Shown here: positions 43,137-52,028 of the stretch, in pieces
Layout of the letters: the number at the start of each line of letters is the position of its first letter
How positions within the stretch are numbered: position 1 is the stretch's first letter
DNA from: an uncultured Sutterella sp.
GTDB lineage: Bacteria > Pseudomonadota > Gammaproteobacteria > Burkholderiales > Burkholderiaceae_F
Reading direction: 5' to 3'
Length of the DNA stretch: 64,000 bases
NCBI GenBank assembly: GCA_949287305.1
Contig: CASEFX010000009.1
Coordinates: forward strand, 21,095-85,094
The notes under the pieces: model-generated
The model's database searches: none
Told to the model about the DNA's origin: nothing
What the model saw: only the letters and a program-made list of their open reading frames with translations
Position numbers and translations under genes: made by a program

Positions 43137-43775
43137 ATGTCCACCAACTTTCACGACCTCATTCAGGGCTTTCACAACTTCAAGGCGAACACGCTTCTTC
43201 AGGAAGCCGAATTCTTCGACCGTCTCGCCCACGGCCAGAATCCCAAAACCCTCGTCATCGCCTGCTGCGACTCGCGCGCCGATCCGGCGATCCTGATGGG
43301 CTGCAAGCCGGGCGACCTCTTCGTCGTGCGAAACGTCGCCGCGCTCGTTCCTTCGGAAGAGGAGGCGGGAAGCCCCGACGCCGTGCTTGCCGCCGTGGAA
43401 TACGCCGTGAAGCACCTCGACATTCATCACGTCATCGTGATGGGTCACTCCAACTGCGGCGGCATCCAGGGGCTCCTTCACAAGGAAAAGATCGCGAACG
43501 AACGCCACACGTCGGGCTGGGTGGCGCTCGCGCAGCCCGTCCTCGACGAACTCGAAGCGGAAAATCCTTACGAACCTCTGGCACTGCGTTGCCGGCGCTG
43601 CGAAGAGGGGGCCGTGCTCCTTTCGATCGAAAACCTTCTCTCCTACGCCTGGATCCGCGAACGGGTCGACGAAGGGTCTCTGTCGCTCCACGCTCTCTAC
43701 TACGACATGGCGGCGGGAAACCTCTGCGTCTGGGACGCCGAGAAGGAAGACTTCGTCGCGACCGTCGCACACTGA
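43137..43775 (+). CDS. Beta-class carbonic anhydrase
   Basis: 212 residues from the ATG at 43137. The frame is open far upstream, but family N-termini begin at this point ([12 protein letters not shown]). The zinc and proton-transfer residues are visible: CDSR at residues 44-47 and HSNC near 103-106. It interconverts CO2 and bicarbonate in the cytoplasm, supplying bicarbonate for carboxylations in an organism relying on C4-dicarboxylate metabolism. The Shine-Dalgarno is weak. It is divergent from the heme operon and 257 bp before the YoaE-like gene, a gap in which I see nothing. Confidence 0.9.
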   Translation: MSTNFHDLIQGFHNFKANTLLQEAEFFDRLAHGQNPKTLVIACCDSRADPAILMGCKPGDLFVVRNVAALVPSEEEAGSPDAVLAAVEYAVKHLDIHHVIVMGHSNCGGIQGLLHKEKIANERHTSGWVALAQPVLDELEAENPYEPLALRCRRCEEGAVLLSIENLLSYAWIRERVDEGSLSLHALYYDMAAGNLCVWDAEKEDFVATVAH

Positions 43776-44032
43776 CCGGCCGCCTCAAAGAGAATTCCGT
43801 TGCGACGCAGCGACGAACGACTCGCTTGGCACACAACCGTTCTCGGCGGCCTTTTCGCAGAAGACGGCGCAACCGCCGAAGAACGCATCATCCCCTCGGG
43901 CGTTCCTTTGCCTCTCGGTATTTGCGAGCAATTGCGCGAAAAGACGGGAGATTCTTCCGCGCGACAGAAAGAAAGTCTGCTACCTTTCTTCCTGCCGCAC
44001 ATCCCGGCCGGATGTTCTTTCCCTTGACCTCC

Positions 44033-45589
44033 ATGGAATTTCTCTTCGATCCCTCCCTCTGGGTTGGACTCCTCACACTCGTCGTCCTGGAAATCGTCCT
44101 CGGCATCGACAATCTCGTTTTCGTCGCCATCCTCGCCAAGAAACTCCCCGTCGCACAACAAGACCGTGCGCTGTACACCGGACTCGGCCTCGCGCTCGTG
44201 ATGCGTTTGGGCCTCCTTTCCATCATGTCCTGGCTTGTCTCGCTCACGGCCCCGATCTTCACGGTCTGGGGACATCCGTTTTCCTGGCGGGACCTCATTT
44301 TGCTCACGGGCGGCGTCTTTCTCCTCTTCAAGGCCACGTCGGAACTCCACGAACGCCTCGAAGCGCTCCCCCACACCGAATCCAAAAGCCGGGGAACGGC
44401 GAGCTTCTGGATGGTCATCGCCCAGATTCTCCTCCTCGACGCCGTCTTCTCCGTCGACTCCATCATCACCGCGGTGGGCATGGTCGACAACCTCGGCGTC
44501 ATGTGCACCGCCGTCGTGATCGCGATGATCGTCATGGTGGCGGCGAGCCGTCCCCTCACGGCTTTCGTCAACAATCACCCGACCGTGGTGGTGCTCTGTC
44601 TCTCCTTCCTTCTGATGATCGGCCTCTCGCTTTTGGCCGAAGGCCTCGGCTTTCACATTCCGAAGGGATACCTTTATGCGGCGATCGCGTTCTCGATCCT
44701 CATCGAAGCCTTCAACCAGATCGCCACGCGCAACCGCGTGAAGCACGAAATGCGGCTTCCCTTCCGTGAGCGAACCACCCGGGCCGTTCTGCGGCTTTTG
44801 GAAAAGAAAACAGAAGAACCCGTCAGCGCAACCGAAGCCATGCTCCCCGCGACCGCCAAGCCCTTTGCCGCGGACGAGCGAGAGATGGTGGAAGGCGTTT
44901 TGAGCCTTGCCGATCGTTCGGTACGCATGATTATGACGCCGCGCTCCGAAATCGGCTGGCTCGACCTGGAAAAGGACTTCGAGACGCTTTGTGCGGACGT
45001 CAAGGACCTGCACCACAGTCTTTTCCCGGTGGGAGAAGGGTCGCTCGACAACCTCGTGGGCTTCGTCAAGGCGAAGGATTTGATCGACTGCCGCGATACG
45101 GCGTCCTTGCGGGCGCTCGCACAAAAGCGCCGGCCCTTCCTCGTCCCCGAAACCATCAGCCTCATCCGCCTGGTGCGGGACCTGCGCAAGAACCGCGCGA
45201 CGCTCGTGCTCGTCACCGACGAATTCGGCGTCCTGCAGGGGCTCGTGACGATGCACGACATTCTCGAAGCGATTGCCGGCGAATTCCCCGACGAAGGCGA
45301 AGCGCCTCTGCTGCGGAAAGACGAAGCCGACGGCTCTTGGTTGGCGGACGGCTCCGTCGACCTCGTGTCGCTGAGCCACACCTTGGGCGGACAGGGAGCC
45401 TTCGGCAAATCGAGCGATTTCGTCACTCTGGCGGGACTCCTGTTGCAGCGCTTCGGGCGCTTGCCGCAGGAAGGCGACGCAGTCGAAATCGAAGAGCGAA
45501 TCTACGAAGTCGTGAAGCTCGAAAAGAACCGCATCGCCCTCGTCCGCATCCGCAACAAAACGACGAAGGACCGCAGGACGGAAGCGTAA
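44033..45589 (+). CDS. TerC/CBS/CorC membrane protein, YoaE-like
   Basis: 518 residues from the ATG at 44033, the same length and N-terminus style ([24 protein letters not shown]) as E. coli YoaE. The TerC-like membrane domain covers about residues 1-240, with seven or so helices and acidic residues in LGIDN and FSVDS. Two CBS domains (about 290-425) and a CorC/HlyC-type C-terminal domain (about 435-510) follow. Related proteins are implicated in metal (manganese or magnesium) export or metalation of exported enzymes; the exact role is not settled. A start at 44012 is possible; neither has a good ribosome site. Confidence 0.87.
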   Translation: MEFLFDPSLWVGLLTLVVLEIVLGIDNLVFVAILAKKLPVAQQDRALYTGLGLALVMRLGLLSIMSWLVSLTAPIFTVWGHPFSWRDLILLTGGVFLLFKATSELHERLEALPHTESKSRGTASFWMVIAQILLLDAVFSVDSIITAVGMVDNLGVMCTAVVIAMIVMVAASRPLTAFVNNHPTVVVLCLSFLLMIGLSLLAEGLGFHIPKGYLYAAIAFSILIEAFNQIATRNRVKHEMRLPFRERTTRAVLRLLEKKTEEPVSATEAMLPATAKPFAADEREMVEGVLSLADRSVRMIMTPRSEIGWLDLEKDFETLCADVKDLHHSLFPVGEGSLDNLVGFVKAKDLIDCRDTASLRALAQKRRPFLVPETISLIRLVRDLRKNRATLVLVTDEFGVLQGLVTMHDILEAIAGEFPDEGEAPLLRKDEADGSWLADGSVDLVSLSHTLGGQGAFGKSSDFVTLAGLLLQRFGRLPQEGDAVEIEERIYEVVKLEKNRIALVRIRNKTTKDRRTEA

Positions 45590-45678
45590 CGGATGCGTTC
45601 GCCCCGCGGGATCGCCCTCCGGCCTTGCACGTAGGGACCGTGGAGGCGATCCTTCGGGGAGATTTTCTTGTAGGAACC

Positions 45679-45707
45679 TTGCTTTTTTCGCACTTTTCCG
45701 ATAGAAT
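45679..45707 (+). promoter_or_regulatory. Promoter of the tRNA-Gly gene
   Basis: TTGCTT (45679-45684) and TAGAAT (45702-45707) with a 17-nt spacer; the start would be near 45714, ten bases before the mature tRNA. Confidence 0.7.
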
Positions 45708-45723
45708 TCACAACTCCTCGGAT

Positions 45724-45798
45724 GCGGGTGTCGTATAACGGCTATTACCCTAGCCTTCCAAGCTAGAGACGAGGGTTCGACTCCCTTCACCCGCTCCA
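45724..45798 (+). tRNA. tRNA-Gly (anticodon TCC)
   Basis: The acceptor stem GCGGGTG (45724-45730) pairs with CACCCGC (45788-45794). The anticodon stem CTAGC/GCTAG encloses the loop CTTCCAA, so the anticodon is TCC (reads GGA/GGG). The T arm has GTTCGAC, and CCA is encoded at 45796-45798. The length is 75 nt including CCA. Confidence 0.96.
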
Positions 45799-45807
45799 CT
45801 CCTCCGG

Positions 45808-45830
45808 AAGTTCCCTCGCGGAACTTTTTT
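45808..45830 (+). terminator. Intrinsic terminator of tRNA-Gly
   Basis: AAGTTCC (45808-45814) pairs with GGAACTT (45820-45826) with a 5-nt loop and a run of six T. Confidence 0.88.
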
Positions 45831-45943
45831 CGTATCCGCCCTCCGCTTTTTCCTCCCTCCCGTCTTCCCGCCCCCTATACTTCTTCGAACAAGGCAGAGC
45901 TTCGTCCGCCGGGTCGTTTTGCCTTTGCCTCAAGGAGAATCAC

Positions 45944-46651
45944 ATGGATCTGCATTTTCGTCCGATGCGCCTTCATTCGCGCATCGAAGAGACGCCCGAC
46001 ACCTTTACGCAAAACTTCGTGCCGCTCGACGGAAAGCCCTTCGTGAACCGTCCGGGCCAGTTCACGATCGTGAAGGTGGGCGACACCGGCGTCTGTCGTC
46101 CCTACACGGTCTCGAGCACCCACGGCATTTCCGAATTCGTGACGACGACCGTCTGCCGCGTGCCGAGCGGTTGCGCCTCGAACTGGATCACGACGGTGCC
46201 CGTGGGCAGTACGGTCTATCTCGCCGACCCGATGGGAGACTTCACCTGCGACGACGATCCGATGGAGAAGTTCCTCTTGATGGCGAGCGGCTCCGGGATC
46301 ACGCCGATTCTCTCGATGACGCGGTGGCTCCTCGTCCACAAGCCCCGCGTCGACATCGAAGTCATCTACACGACGAAGTCGCCCGAACACATTGTTCAGC
46401 GCGATTGGTGGAAAGTCATGACGGAGTGCCGTCCCGAACTCAAGACCCACATCTTCACGAAGGAAAACGCGTGCGAGCCCTATCTCACGGGGCGCCTCAC
46501 AGCGGAACGCTTGGCCGAACTCGTTCCCGACTATGCCGAGCGGCGTCTCTACGCCTGCGCGTCGCCGGGCTTCATGAAGCATCTCGACGCCTGGCGCCAA
46601 ACACTCGGGATTGACGATGAACACTTCCGCACCGAAGCCTTCGGCTGCTGA
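45944..46651 (+). CDS. FAD/NAD(P)H oxidoreductase, Hcr- or ferredoxin-reductase-like
   Basis: The 235-residue protein follows a strong CAAGGAG site. It has the FNR-type FAD domain with RPYTVSS (FAD motif R-x-Y-[ST]) near residue 52, and the NAD(P)H domain with MASGSGITPILSM near 112-124 and a C-terminal YACASPGF near 205. This is the reductase core of Hcr, flavohemoprotein and related enzymes. The 2Fe-2S domain that Hcr carries at its C-terminus is missing, so an external acceptor is needed. No hcp neighbour is present. Function is inferred only as an NAD(P)H-dependent electron donor. Confidence 0.78.
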   Translation: MDLHFRPMRLHSRIEETPDTFTQNFVPLDGKPFVNRPGQFTIVKVGDTGVCRPYTVSSTHGISEFVTTTVCRVPSGCASNWITTVPVGSTVYLADPMGDFTCDDDPMEKFLLMASGSGITPILSMTRWLLVHKPRVDIEVIYTTKSPEHIVQRDWWKVMTECRPELKTHIFTKENACEPYLTGRLTAERLAELVPDYAERRLYACASPGFMKHLDAWRQTLGIDDEHFRTEAFGC

Positions 46652-46662
46652 CGAAGAAGGAA

Positions 46663-46712
46663 AAGGCCGGCGCTTTCTCGAAGCGATCCGGCCTTCTTCG
46701 TCTTTGCCTTTT
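46663..46712. terminator. Terminator between convergent genes
   Basis: AAGGCCGG (46663-46670) pairs with CCGGCCTT (46688-46695), extended by GAAG/CTTC pairing; T-rich sequence follows to 46712, just before the udg stop. Confidence 0.7.
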
Positions 46713-46713
46713 C

Positions 46714-47646
46714 TCAGGCGTCCTTCTTTCCGAACGTGATCCCCGCCCGAGCGAGCGTTTGTTTGAGAAGCACCAGGTCCTCCCAGGCCTTCGCCTTTTC
46801 TTCGGGACGGCGAAGGAGATAGGACGGGTGATAGGTCGTGACGGCGGGCACCATCTTCGCGCCCACGCGCACTTCATAGACCGTGCCGCGCGTGCGGCCG
46901 ATGCTCGAGTCGGGCGGAAGGTTCAAGAGCGACGTCACGGCGAAGCGTCCCATGAGAAAGAGGACGTCGGGCTGCAGAATTTCGAGCTGACGGCGAAGGA
47001 ACACCGAGCAGGCCGCGACTTCGTCGGGCTTGGGATTGCGGTTTCCGGGCGGACGGCACTTCAAGACGTTCAGAATCGTCACGTCCTTGCGGCGTTCGAT
47101 TCCGAGAACGTTGAGCATGGCGGTGAGGAGCTGTCCGCTCTTTCCCACGAAAGGAATCCCCTGAAAGTCTTCTTCGCCGCCCGGCGCTTCGCCCACGATC
47201 ACGAAGCGCGCTTCGCGCCCTTCTTCGGCAAAGACCATGTGCTGACGGGTCGACCCCATGGGACAGGCGCGGCAGGCGTCGGCGAGGCTTCGGAGCGTCT
47301 CCCAGTCGGCCGTTTTGGCGGCCGTGACCGTCTCTTCGGGCAGCGTGACGATCTGGATGACGTTCTCCCCGGCACGGGCGGCGCCGGTAGCCGCCACAGG
47401 ATGCGAAGAGGCCCCCGCGCGCGGAGCGCGGTGCGTGACGGGAGCCCGGGGCGAAGCGAGCGAGGCGGGCGCAGATGCCCCCGTCCGCGCGGAGGCGGGC
47501 GCCTGCGCAGACGTTTCGCGCACGGGAGCGGGGGCGAGACGCTTTTTCGTCATCTCGTCCAGAAGCGGATCTTCGGTGTCGCGCAGCAACCACTGCGGAC
47601 CGATTTGCATCGCCTCCCAAATCCGGCTTCGCGCGGTGTCGAGCAT
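46714..47646 (-). CDS. Uracil-DNA glycosylase, family 4-like (iron-sulfur type)
   Basis: 310 residues. The first ~105 are a low-complexity Ala/Pro-rich linker; the catalytic domain (about 115-305) has the family features: C-x2-C in ACRACPMG near residue 130, GEAPGGEEDFQGIPFVGKSGQLL near 152-175, CRPPGNRNPKP near 198, a fourth cysteine near 212, and the HPSYLL motif near 275. It removes uracil from DNA. Its ATG overlaps the rimI stop (TGATG), so tsaB-rimI-udg is one unit. The long linker is unusual but seen in burkholderial relatives. Confidence 0.88.
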   Translation of the reverse strand: MLDTARSRIWEAMQIGPQWLLRDTEDPLLDEMTKKRLAPAPVRETSAQAPASARTGASAPASLASPRAPVTHRAPRAGASSHPVAATGAARAGENVIQIVTLPEETVTAAKTADWETLRSLADACRACPMGSTRQHMVFAEEGREARFVIVGEAPGGEEDFQGIPFVGKSGQLLTAMLNVLGIERRKDVTILNVLKCRPPGNRNPKPDEVAACSVFLRRQLEILQPDVLFLMGRFAVTSLLNLPPDSSIGRTRGTVYEVRVGAKMVPAVTTYHPSYLLRRPEEKAKAWEDLVLLKQTLARAGITFGKKDA

Positions 47647-48098
47647 CAGTTTTCCTTCCAGCGATTGGTCATGAGGAGCGCGTCCTCACGGCGCCCGTCG
47701 TAGAAATAGTAGCCTTTTCGCAGGCCCACGATGGCAAAGCCCGACGTTTCGTAGAGCTTCGCGGCCGGATCGTTTCCGGCGCGCACTTCCAAGTGCATCG
47801 CGACGATCCCGCGGCCTTCGGCCTCGGTGAGGGCATCTTGGAGAAGGGCGCGTGCATGGCCTTTGCGCTGGGCGTTTTTCGCCGTGCCGATCAAAAGGAG
47901 TTCGGATTCGTCGAGAACCGCGCGCCAGACGATCCACGAGAGGATTTGTCCCTCATCGTCGGTGAGCACGCGCGCGACGTAGTCGGGACCGAGCGCGTCT
48001 TCGAGCGCGCGCTCGCTCCAGGGCGTCACTTCGACCTCGGCTTCGAGCGCCGACACGAGCGGCACGTCTTCCCGGGTCATCGGGCGAATCGTCGTCAC
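47646..48098 (-). CDS. rimI: Ribosomal-protein-alanine N-acetyltransferase-like (GNAT)
   Basis: The 150-residue GNAT protein shows the acetyl-CoA loop R/Q-x2-G-x-[GA] in AQRKGHARALL near residue 76 and the C-terminal LYETSGFAIVGLRKGYY motif near 112-128, typical of RimI. It acetylates the N-terminus of ribosomal protein S18 in E. coli. It overlaps tsaB by 4 nt and udg by 1 nt. The tsaB-rimI pairing is common. Confidence 0.9.
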   Translation of the reverse strand: MTTIRPMTREDVPLVSALEAEVEVTPWSERALEDALGPDYVARVLTDDEGQILSWIVWRAVLDESELLLIGTAKNAQRKGHARALLQDALTEAEGRGIVAMHLEVRAGNDPAAKLYETSGFAIVGLRKGYYFYDGRREDALLMTNRWKEN

Positions 48099-48820
48099 AA
48101 CTTCTCTCCGCGGCGGCGTTCTTCGGACGTGAGCGCCACGCGGTCGCGCACGTAAAGGGGCGCGGCCAAGGCGGGCGGTACGGTCTTGCCGTTTTGGTAC
48201 GCGGCCAAGGCGATCTCGAGCATGTCGACCGCGTCGGCCGTCTCGGAATAGACGCGCACGTCATCGGGGAGCTTCAATTCTTCGGGATAGGCCGTAGCGG
48301 CGCTCCCCGCCGCGACCGCCGCCCCTGTCTCGCGCACCCAGGCGGGCGCGTCGGCGGGCTTCACGAGCTTCGCCTCTTCGATCGTCACGGGGAGTCCCTC
48401 GGGATCGGCTTCATAGAGCGCCGCATAGCATTCGTTCATCCGCGCATCGTTCAGAACCGCGATGCGGGCGCCCTTGGGAAGCGCCAGCGCCTTTTGCGCA
48501 CGGTAAGCGAGCGCTTCGAGGTTGCTCGCGGGCACCGTGTCGATCTGAAGCGCCCAGGCGACGCCCTGCGCCGTACCGCAGGCGACGCGCAGACCCGTGA
48601 ACGACCCCGGACCCGCCCCGAAGGCGACGAGACCGATTTCGCGGCGAGAACACCCGGCCTCCTGGAGAAGCGCCGCCACCTGGTCGAGCAGACGCTCGGC
48701 GTGACGGTTTCCGACCCGTTCGACGGTTTCAAAAACGCGGCCGTCGGGCAAACGGAGCGCGGCGGAAGAGCGTTCGCCCGCCGTATCGAGAGCAAGCAAA
48801 AGGGGTGCGTTGCGGTTCAT
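48095..48820 (-). CDS. tsaB: tRNA threonylcarbamoyladenosine biosynthesis protein TsaB
   Basis: The 241-residue protein starts with the LALDTAG motif of the ASKHA fold and has the FGAGPGSFTGLRVACGTAQG stretch near residues 67-86 that marks TsaB. It partners TsaD and TsaE to make t6A37 in tRNAs decoding ANN codons. It is the first gene of tsaB-rimI-udg. The length is normal. Confidence 0.94.
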   Translation of the reverse strand: MNRNAPLLLALDTAGERSSAALRLPDGRVFETVERVGNRHAERLLDQVAALLQEAGCSRREIGLVAFGAGPGSFTGLRVACGTAQGVAWALQIDTVPASNLEALAYRAQKALALPKGARIAVLNDARMNECYAALYEADPEGLPVTIEEAKLVKPADAPAWVRETGAAVAAGSAATAYPEELKLPDDVRVYSETADAVDMLEIALAAYQNGKTVPPALAAPLYVRDRVALTSEERRRGEKL

Positions 48821-48930
48821 TTTGGGTTCTTAGTAATGGGAAGCGTCTCATTATAGCGGCCCCGGTGCGCAACACCCCGAAAAAGGAAAGGGACGCCGAA
48901 GCGTCCCTCAAGGAAAGAAAGTATGTCGCG

Positions 48931-49386
48931 TTAGGGTGCCGAAGCTTCCGCCGCGGGCCGATCCGCCCGATGGGAGCGGCGAAACTGCATGTGCACTTCC
49001 ATCACCTGGCGGCGAAGTTCCGAGCGCTTTTCATCGCACATGCCGCCCAGACGACGGCCCGCGCGGCGCTCCCCTTCGTGCTTCACGCTGTAGCGGTTTC
49101 GCAACTGCTCGCGCTCGGCGCTCGAGAGGTGCTTGCGCAACTCGCGCCGGTCATCGCCCGACATCTGGCGCCAATAAGAGGTCTTGGCGACTTCGTCGAG
49201 GAAGGGCCACAGGCGCGCACGCTCCGCGGCGCTCATTTGCTCCCACAGCCGAACACAGGGGACCTTTTCGGTCACGCACTCGGCCATGCGACTGCCTTCC
49301 ACGCCTTCCGCCACGGGGCCTTCCCAGGCGGCGTAGACGGCTCCGCAGCCGCAGAGCAAAACGACGAGACATACATTCTTTCGCAT
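48931..49386 (-). CDS. Small secreted protein, possibly DUF3106-like
   Basis: 151 residues from the ATG at 49386. A signal peptide (about 19 residues, cleavage after VYAA) with an internal cysteine pair in LLCGCG leaves a lipoprotein possibility open. The mature part has repeated W..[ML]S..[ED]R..L segments near residues 48-90, in the style of DUF3106 proteins of betaproteobacteria, then an Arg-rich C-terminus. No enzymatic motif is seen. It is divergent from the ompR gene, suggesting an envelope-related role. The family call is tentative. Confidence 0.65.
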   Translation of the reverse strand: MRKNVCLVVLLCGCGAVYAAWEGPVAEGVEGSRMAECVTEKVPCVRLWEQMSAAERARLWPFLDEVAKTSYWRQMSGDDRRELRKHLSSAEREQLRNRYSVKHEGERRAGRRLGGMCDEKRSELRRQVMEVHMQFRRSHRADRPAAEASAP

Positions 49387-49595
49387 AGGCAAACTTGAAA
49401 CTTCCCAGCGTCCCCTCCCTGGGGACACTTTGACTATAGCAGTGCGAAGCGCACCAAAAAGTTCGAATCCGTAACAAGCGGTCACGCGTTCGTCACGGCG
49501 GCCTACAAGCCGCCCGACGGTACGATGCGATATTAGCGGGGGATTTCCCAATCGAGGCGTAAGGAACTTCCAAAGATCTTCAAATTTGGCGTAAG

Positions 49596-49657
49596 TTTGT
49601 AACACGGTGTTGACAACCTCCGACACGAAACGCCCGAAAAGGCGACAATGTTACAAA
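49596..49657. promoter_or_regulatory. Inverted repeat in the ompR upstream region
   Basis: TTTGTAAC (49596-49603) and GTTACAAA (49650-49657) form a perfect 8-bp inverted repeat 46 bp apart, and AACAC-G-GTGTT overlaps the first. A TTGACA lies between them. They sit within the 325-bp gap between the secreted protein and the response regulator and could be sites for autoregulation. Confidence 0.4.
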
Positions 49658-49711
49658 TTACGCGGCCGTATTCTGAGAACGGCCCATTCACCCTACCGAA
49701 GGAGAACTTCC

Positions 49712-50464
49712 GTGGAACGCACTCCCAAGATTCTCGTCGTGGACGACGATCCGAGACTTCGCGATTTGCTGCGCCGCTATCTCGGTGAAAACGGTTTTCA
49801 GGTGTTCGTGAGCGAAAACGGCGCCGCCATGAACCGCATCTGGATGCGCGAACATTTCGACGCCCTGATTCTCGACCTCATGATGCCCGGTGAAGACGGT
49901 CTGCAGATCCTGCGCCGCCTGCGCGCCGCCAAGGACATGACGCCGATCATCATGCTCACGGCCCGCGGCGAAGACGTCGACCGCATCGTGGGTCTCGAAC
50001 TCGGCGCCGACGACTACATCGCCAAGCCCTTCAATCCGCGCGAACTGCTCGCCCGCATCCACGCGGTCCTGCGCCGCCGTCCGGCCGCGGATGCCCCGGG
50101 CGCTCCCTCGCGCGAAAACGAAGTGGTTTCCTTCGGCGCCTTCACGCTCGACCTCGGCACCCGCGTTCTGAAGAAGAACGGAGAACCCGTGCCTCTGACG
50201 ACGGGCGAATTCGCGGTGCTCAAGGCCTTTGCGCGTCATCCCCGCACGCCGCTTTCGCGCGACAAGCTCATGGAAATGGCCCGCGGCCGCGAATACGAAG
50301 CCTTCGACCGCTCGCTTGACGTCCAGGTCTCGCGCCTTCGCAAGCTGATCGAACCCGATCCCTCGAAGCCGCGCTACCTCCAGACCGTCTGGGGCCTCGG
50401 CTACGTCTTCATTCCGGACGATCCCGCGCCCGAAGAAGGCGAAAAGAAGGACGAGACGAAGTAA
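49712..50464 (+). CDS. ompR: OmpR-family response regulator
   Basis: 250 residues with a GTG start at 49712 after AAGGAG. The receiver domain (about 5-120) has the acidic pair DDD near residue 11, phosphoacceptor Asp 55 in ILDLMMPG, and Lys 105 in AKPFNPREL. The C-terminal winged helix (about 145-235) has the DVQVSRLRKLIEPDP recognition region, very close to OmpR. In E. coli it controls porins with osmolarity; betaproteobacterial relatives include RisA. It is followed 91 nt later by its kinase, with a terminator-like hairpin between. Confidence 0.9.
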   Translation: MERTPKILVVDDDPRLRDLLRRYLGENGFQVFVSENGAAMNRIWMREHFDALILDLMMPGEDGLQILRRLRAAKDMTPIIMLTARGEDVDRIVGLELGADDYIAKPFNPRELLARIHAVLRRRPAADAPGAPSRENEVVSFGAFTLDLGTRVLKKNGEPVPLTTGEFAVLKAFARHPRTPLSRDKLMEMARGREYEAFDRSLDVQVSRLRKLIEPDPSKPRYLQTVWGLGYVFIPDDPAPEEGEKKDETK

Positions 50465-50523
50465 TGCCGTTCTCGCCGGTCGGCCGCCCCGTTGCCGCCG
50501 ACCGGATTGAAACCTCCTCTTTC

Positions 50524-50552
50524 GGGGCCCGTCCGTGCGGGCCCCTTTTCTT
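50524..50552 (+). terminator. Terminator-like hairpin between ompR and its kinase gene
   Basis: GGGGCCCG (50524-50531) pairs perfectly with CGGGCCCC (50538-50545) around a 6-nt loop and is followed by TTTTCTT. The kinase ATG lies 4 bp after this. A second hairpin, CCGGTCGGC/GCCGACCGG, lies at about 50477-50508. Confidence 0.75.
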
Positions 50553-50555
50553 CCG

Positions 50556-51956
50556 ATGATTGCCATTCCTCCGAATCACCGCCCGAGTCTTTTCTGGCGC
50601 ACCTTTCTGCTTTTGTGCAGCCTCATCTTCTTCAGCGTGGTGGGGTGGCTGCAGAGTTTTCGCGTACTGAGCGAACTCCCCTATTCCCAAGGGGTGGCGC
50701 AGCACATCGTCTCGACCGCGAACCTCACGCGCTACGCCCTTGTGACGGCCGATCCCCTCTACCGCAAGGATCTCCTGACGGTGCTCGCCGCCCGCGAAGA
50801 GCTTCTCATCAGTCCGCGCGAACACACGGACCGCGTGAAGCCCCTTCCGAACGACGGGTTCAATTCGCTCATCGAACAGCTCGTCAAGGCGAACCTCGGC
50901 CAGTCCACCGTGCTCGCGGCGGAAGTGAACGGCGTCAAGGGCCTTTGGGTCTCGGTCGACATCGACGGCGACGCCTATTGGCTGCAGACTTCCGACGAAC
51001 TCCTGGATCCCCCCTACGGCACGAGTTGGGTCTGGTGGGCCGTGGCGGCCTGCCTTGCGTCGCTCTTTGGCGCAACGCTCCTCGCGCGGCACGTGATCAA
51101 ACCCTTGGAAGCCCTTTCGAACTGCGCCAAACAGCTCGGTCAGGGGCAGGTCCCCGATCCCCTGCCGGAAAATTCCGGCACGGCCGAAATTCAGGCGGTA
51201 AACATCAGCTTCAACCGCATGGTGCAGGACCTGCGCCGCATGGACGCGGACCGCGAACTTCTCCTCGCGGGCGTTTCGCACGACCTTCGCACGCCGATTA
51301 CTCGTCTGCGTCTCGAAGTGGAACTCGCGAACCTCTCGGAAGAATCGCGCAACGCCATGGTGAGCGACCTCGAACAGATGGAAAACATCGTCACGCAGTT
51401 CCTCGCCTATGCGCGCCGCAGCAAGTCCGAACAGGTCGAAGTGGACCTCGGCGAAGCCGTGAAGGCCGCGATGGACAATGCGCGTCTCAAGAGCGACTCG
51501 TCGATCGAAACCGAGGTGTCGCTTGAAACCGGTCACCTCGTCATGGCACACCCGATTGAACTCTCGCGCGCGATCCAGAACCTCTTTACGAACGCTTCGC
51601 GCTACGGCCGAAGCGAAGACGGCAACCTCCGCCTCACGGTCGTCGTGCACAAGGTCGGAAAGAACGCCGAACTCGTCGTGGAAGACCGCGGCGCGGGCCT
51701 CCCCGAAGATCAGCGCGAACGCGTGATGCGGCCTTTCGAGCGCGGCGAAAGCGCGCGAAGCGGCGTTACAGGGACGGGCCTCGGGCTTGCCATCGTCGAC
51801 CGCATCGTCCGCCGTTCGGGAGGAAGAGTGAAGCTCGAGTCGGCCGAACCTCACGGTCTTCGCGTGCGGATCACCTTCCCCGCCGTCACGCCCAAAAAGA
51901 AGAAGGCGAAGGATAAGGAGAAGGAAGCTCCGGAAAAGGCCGAAAAGTCGGCCTGA
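50556..51956 (+). CDS. EnvZ-like membrane sensor histidine kinase
   Basis: 466 residues from the ATG at 50556; a GTG at 50535 is the only other nearby start, inside the hairpin. Two membrane spans (about residues 15-35 and 155-178) enclose a periplasmic sensor domain; then HAMP, a dimerisation domain with phospho-acceptor His 242 in VSHDLRTPITRLR, and the ATPase domain with N-box NLFTNASRYG, G1 EDRGAGLP and G2 GTGLGLAI. The C-terminal 25 residues are very Lys/Glu-rich, an unusual tail. It should phosphorylate the preceding OmpR-type regulator. No Shine-Dalgarno is visible. Confidence 0.9.
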   Translation: MIAIPPNHRPSLFWRTFLLLCSLIFFSVVGWLQSFRVLSELPYSQGVAQHIVSTANLTRYALVTADPLYRKDLLTVLAAREELLISPREHTDRVKPLPNDGFNSLIEQLVKANLGQSTVLAAEVNGVKGLWVSVDIDGDAYWLQTSDELLDPPYGTSWVWWAVAACLASLFGATLLARHVIKPLEALSNCAKQLGQGQVPDPLPENSGTAEIQAVNISFNRMVQDLRRMDADRELLLAGVSHDLRTPITRLRLEVELANLSEESRNAMVSDLEQMENIVTQFLAYARRSKSEQVEVDLGEAVKAAMDNARLKSDSSIETEVSLETGHLVMAHPIELSRAIQNLFTNASRYGRSEDGNLRLTVVVHKVGKNAELVVEDRGAGLPEDQRERVMRPFERGESARSGVTGTGLGLAIVDRIVRRSGGRVKLESAEPHGLRVRITFPAVTPKKKKAKDKEKEAPEKAEKSA

Positions 51957-51984
51957 CGCCCTCTTCCCGACCGTTCTGACTAAG

Positions 51985-52010
51985 ACGCCCTCGGTTTTCA
52001 CCGAGGGCGT
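51985..52010. terminator. Bidirectional terminator between kinase and ispDF
   Basis: ACGCCCTCGG (51985-51994) pairs perfectly with CCGAGGGCGT (52001-52010) around a 6-nt loop; short T-rich ends occur on the plus strand. Confidence 0.78.
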
Positions 52011-52028
52011 TGCATTTGGAGGGGTTCG

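Noticed and set aside
42764..44032. An N-terminal extension of about 420 residues on the YoaE-like protein
   Set aside because: The frame happens to be open, but the segment is low-complexity Arg/Ser/Pro sequence that overlaps the carbonic anhydrase gene. Family homology starts exactly at ATG 44033.
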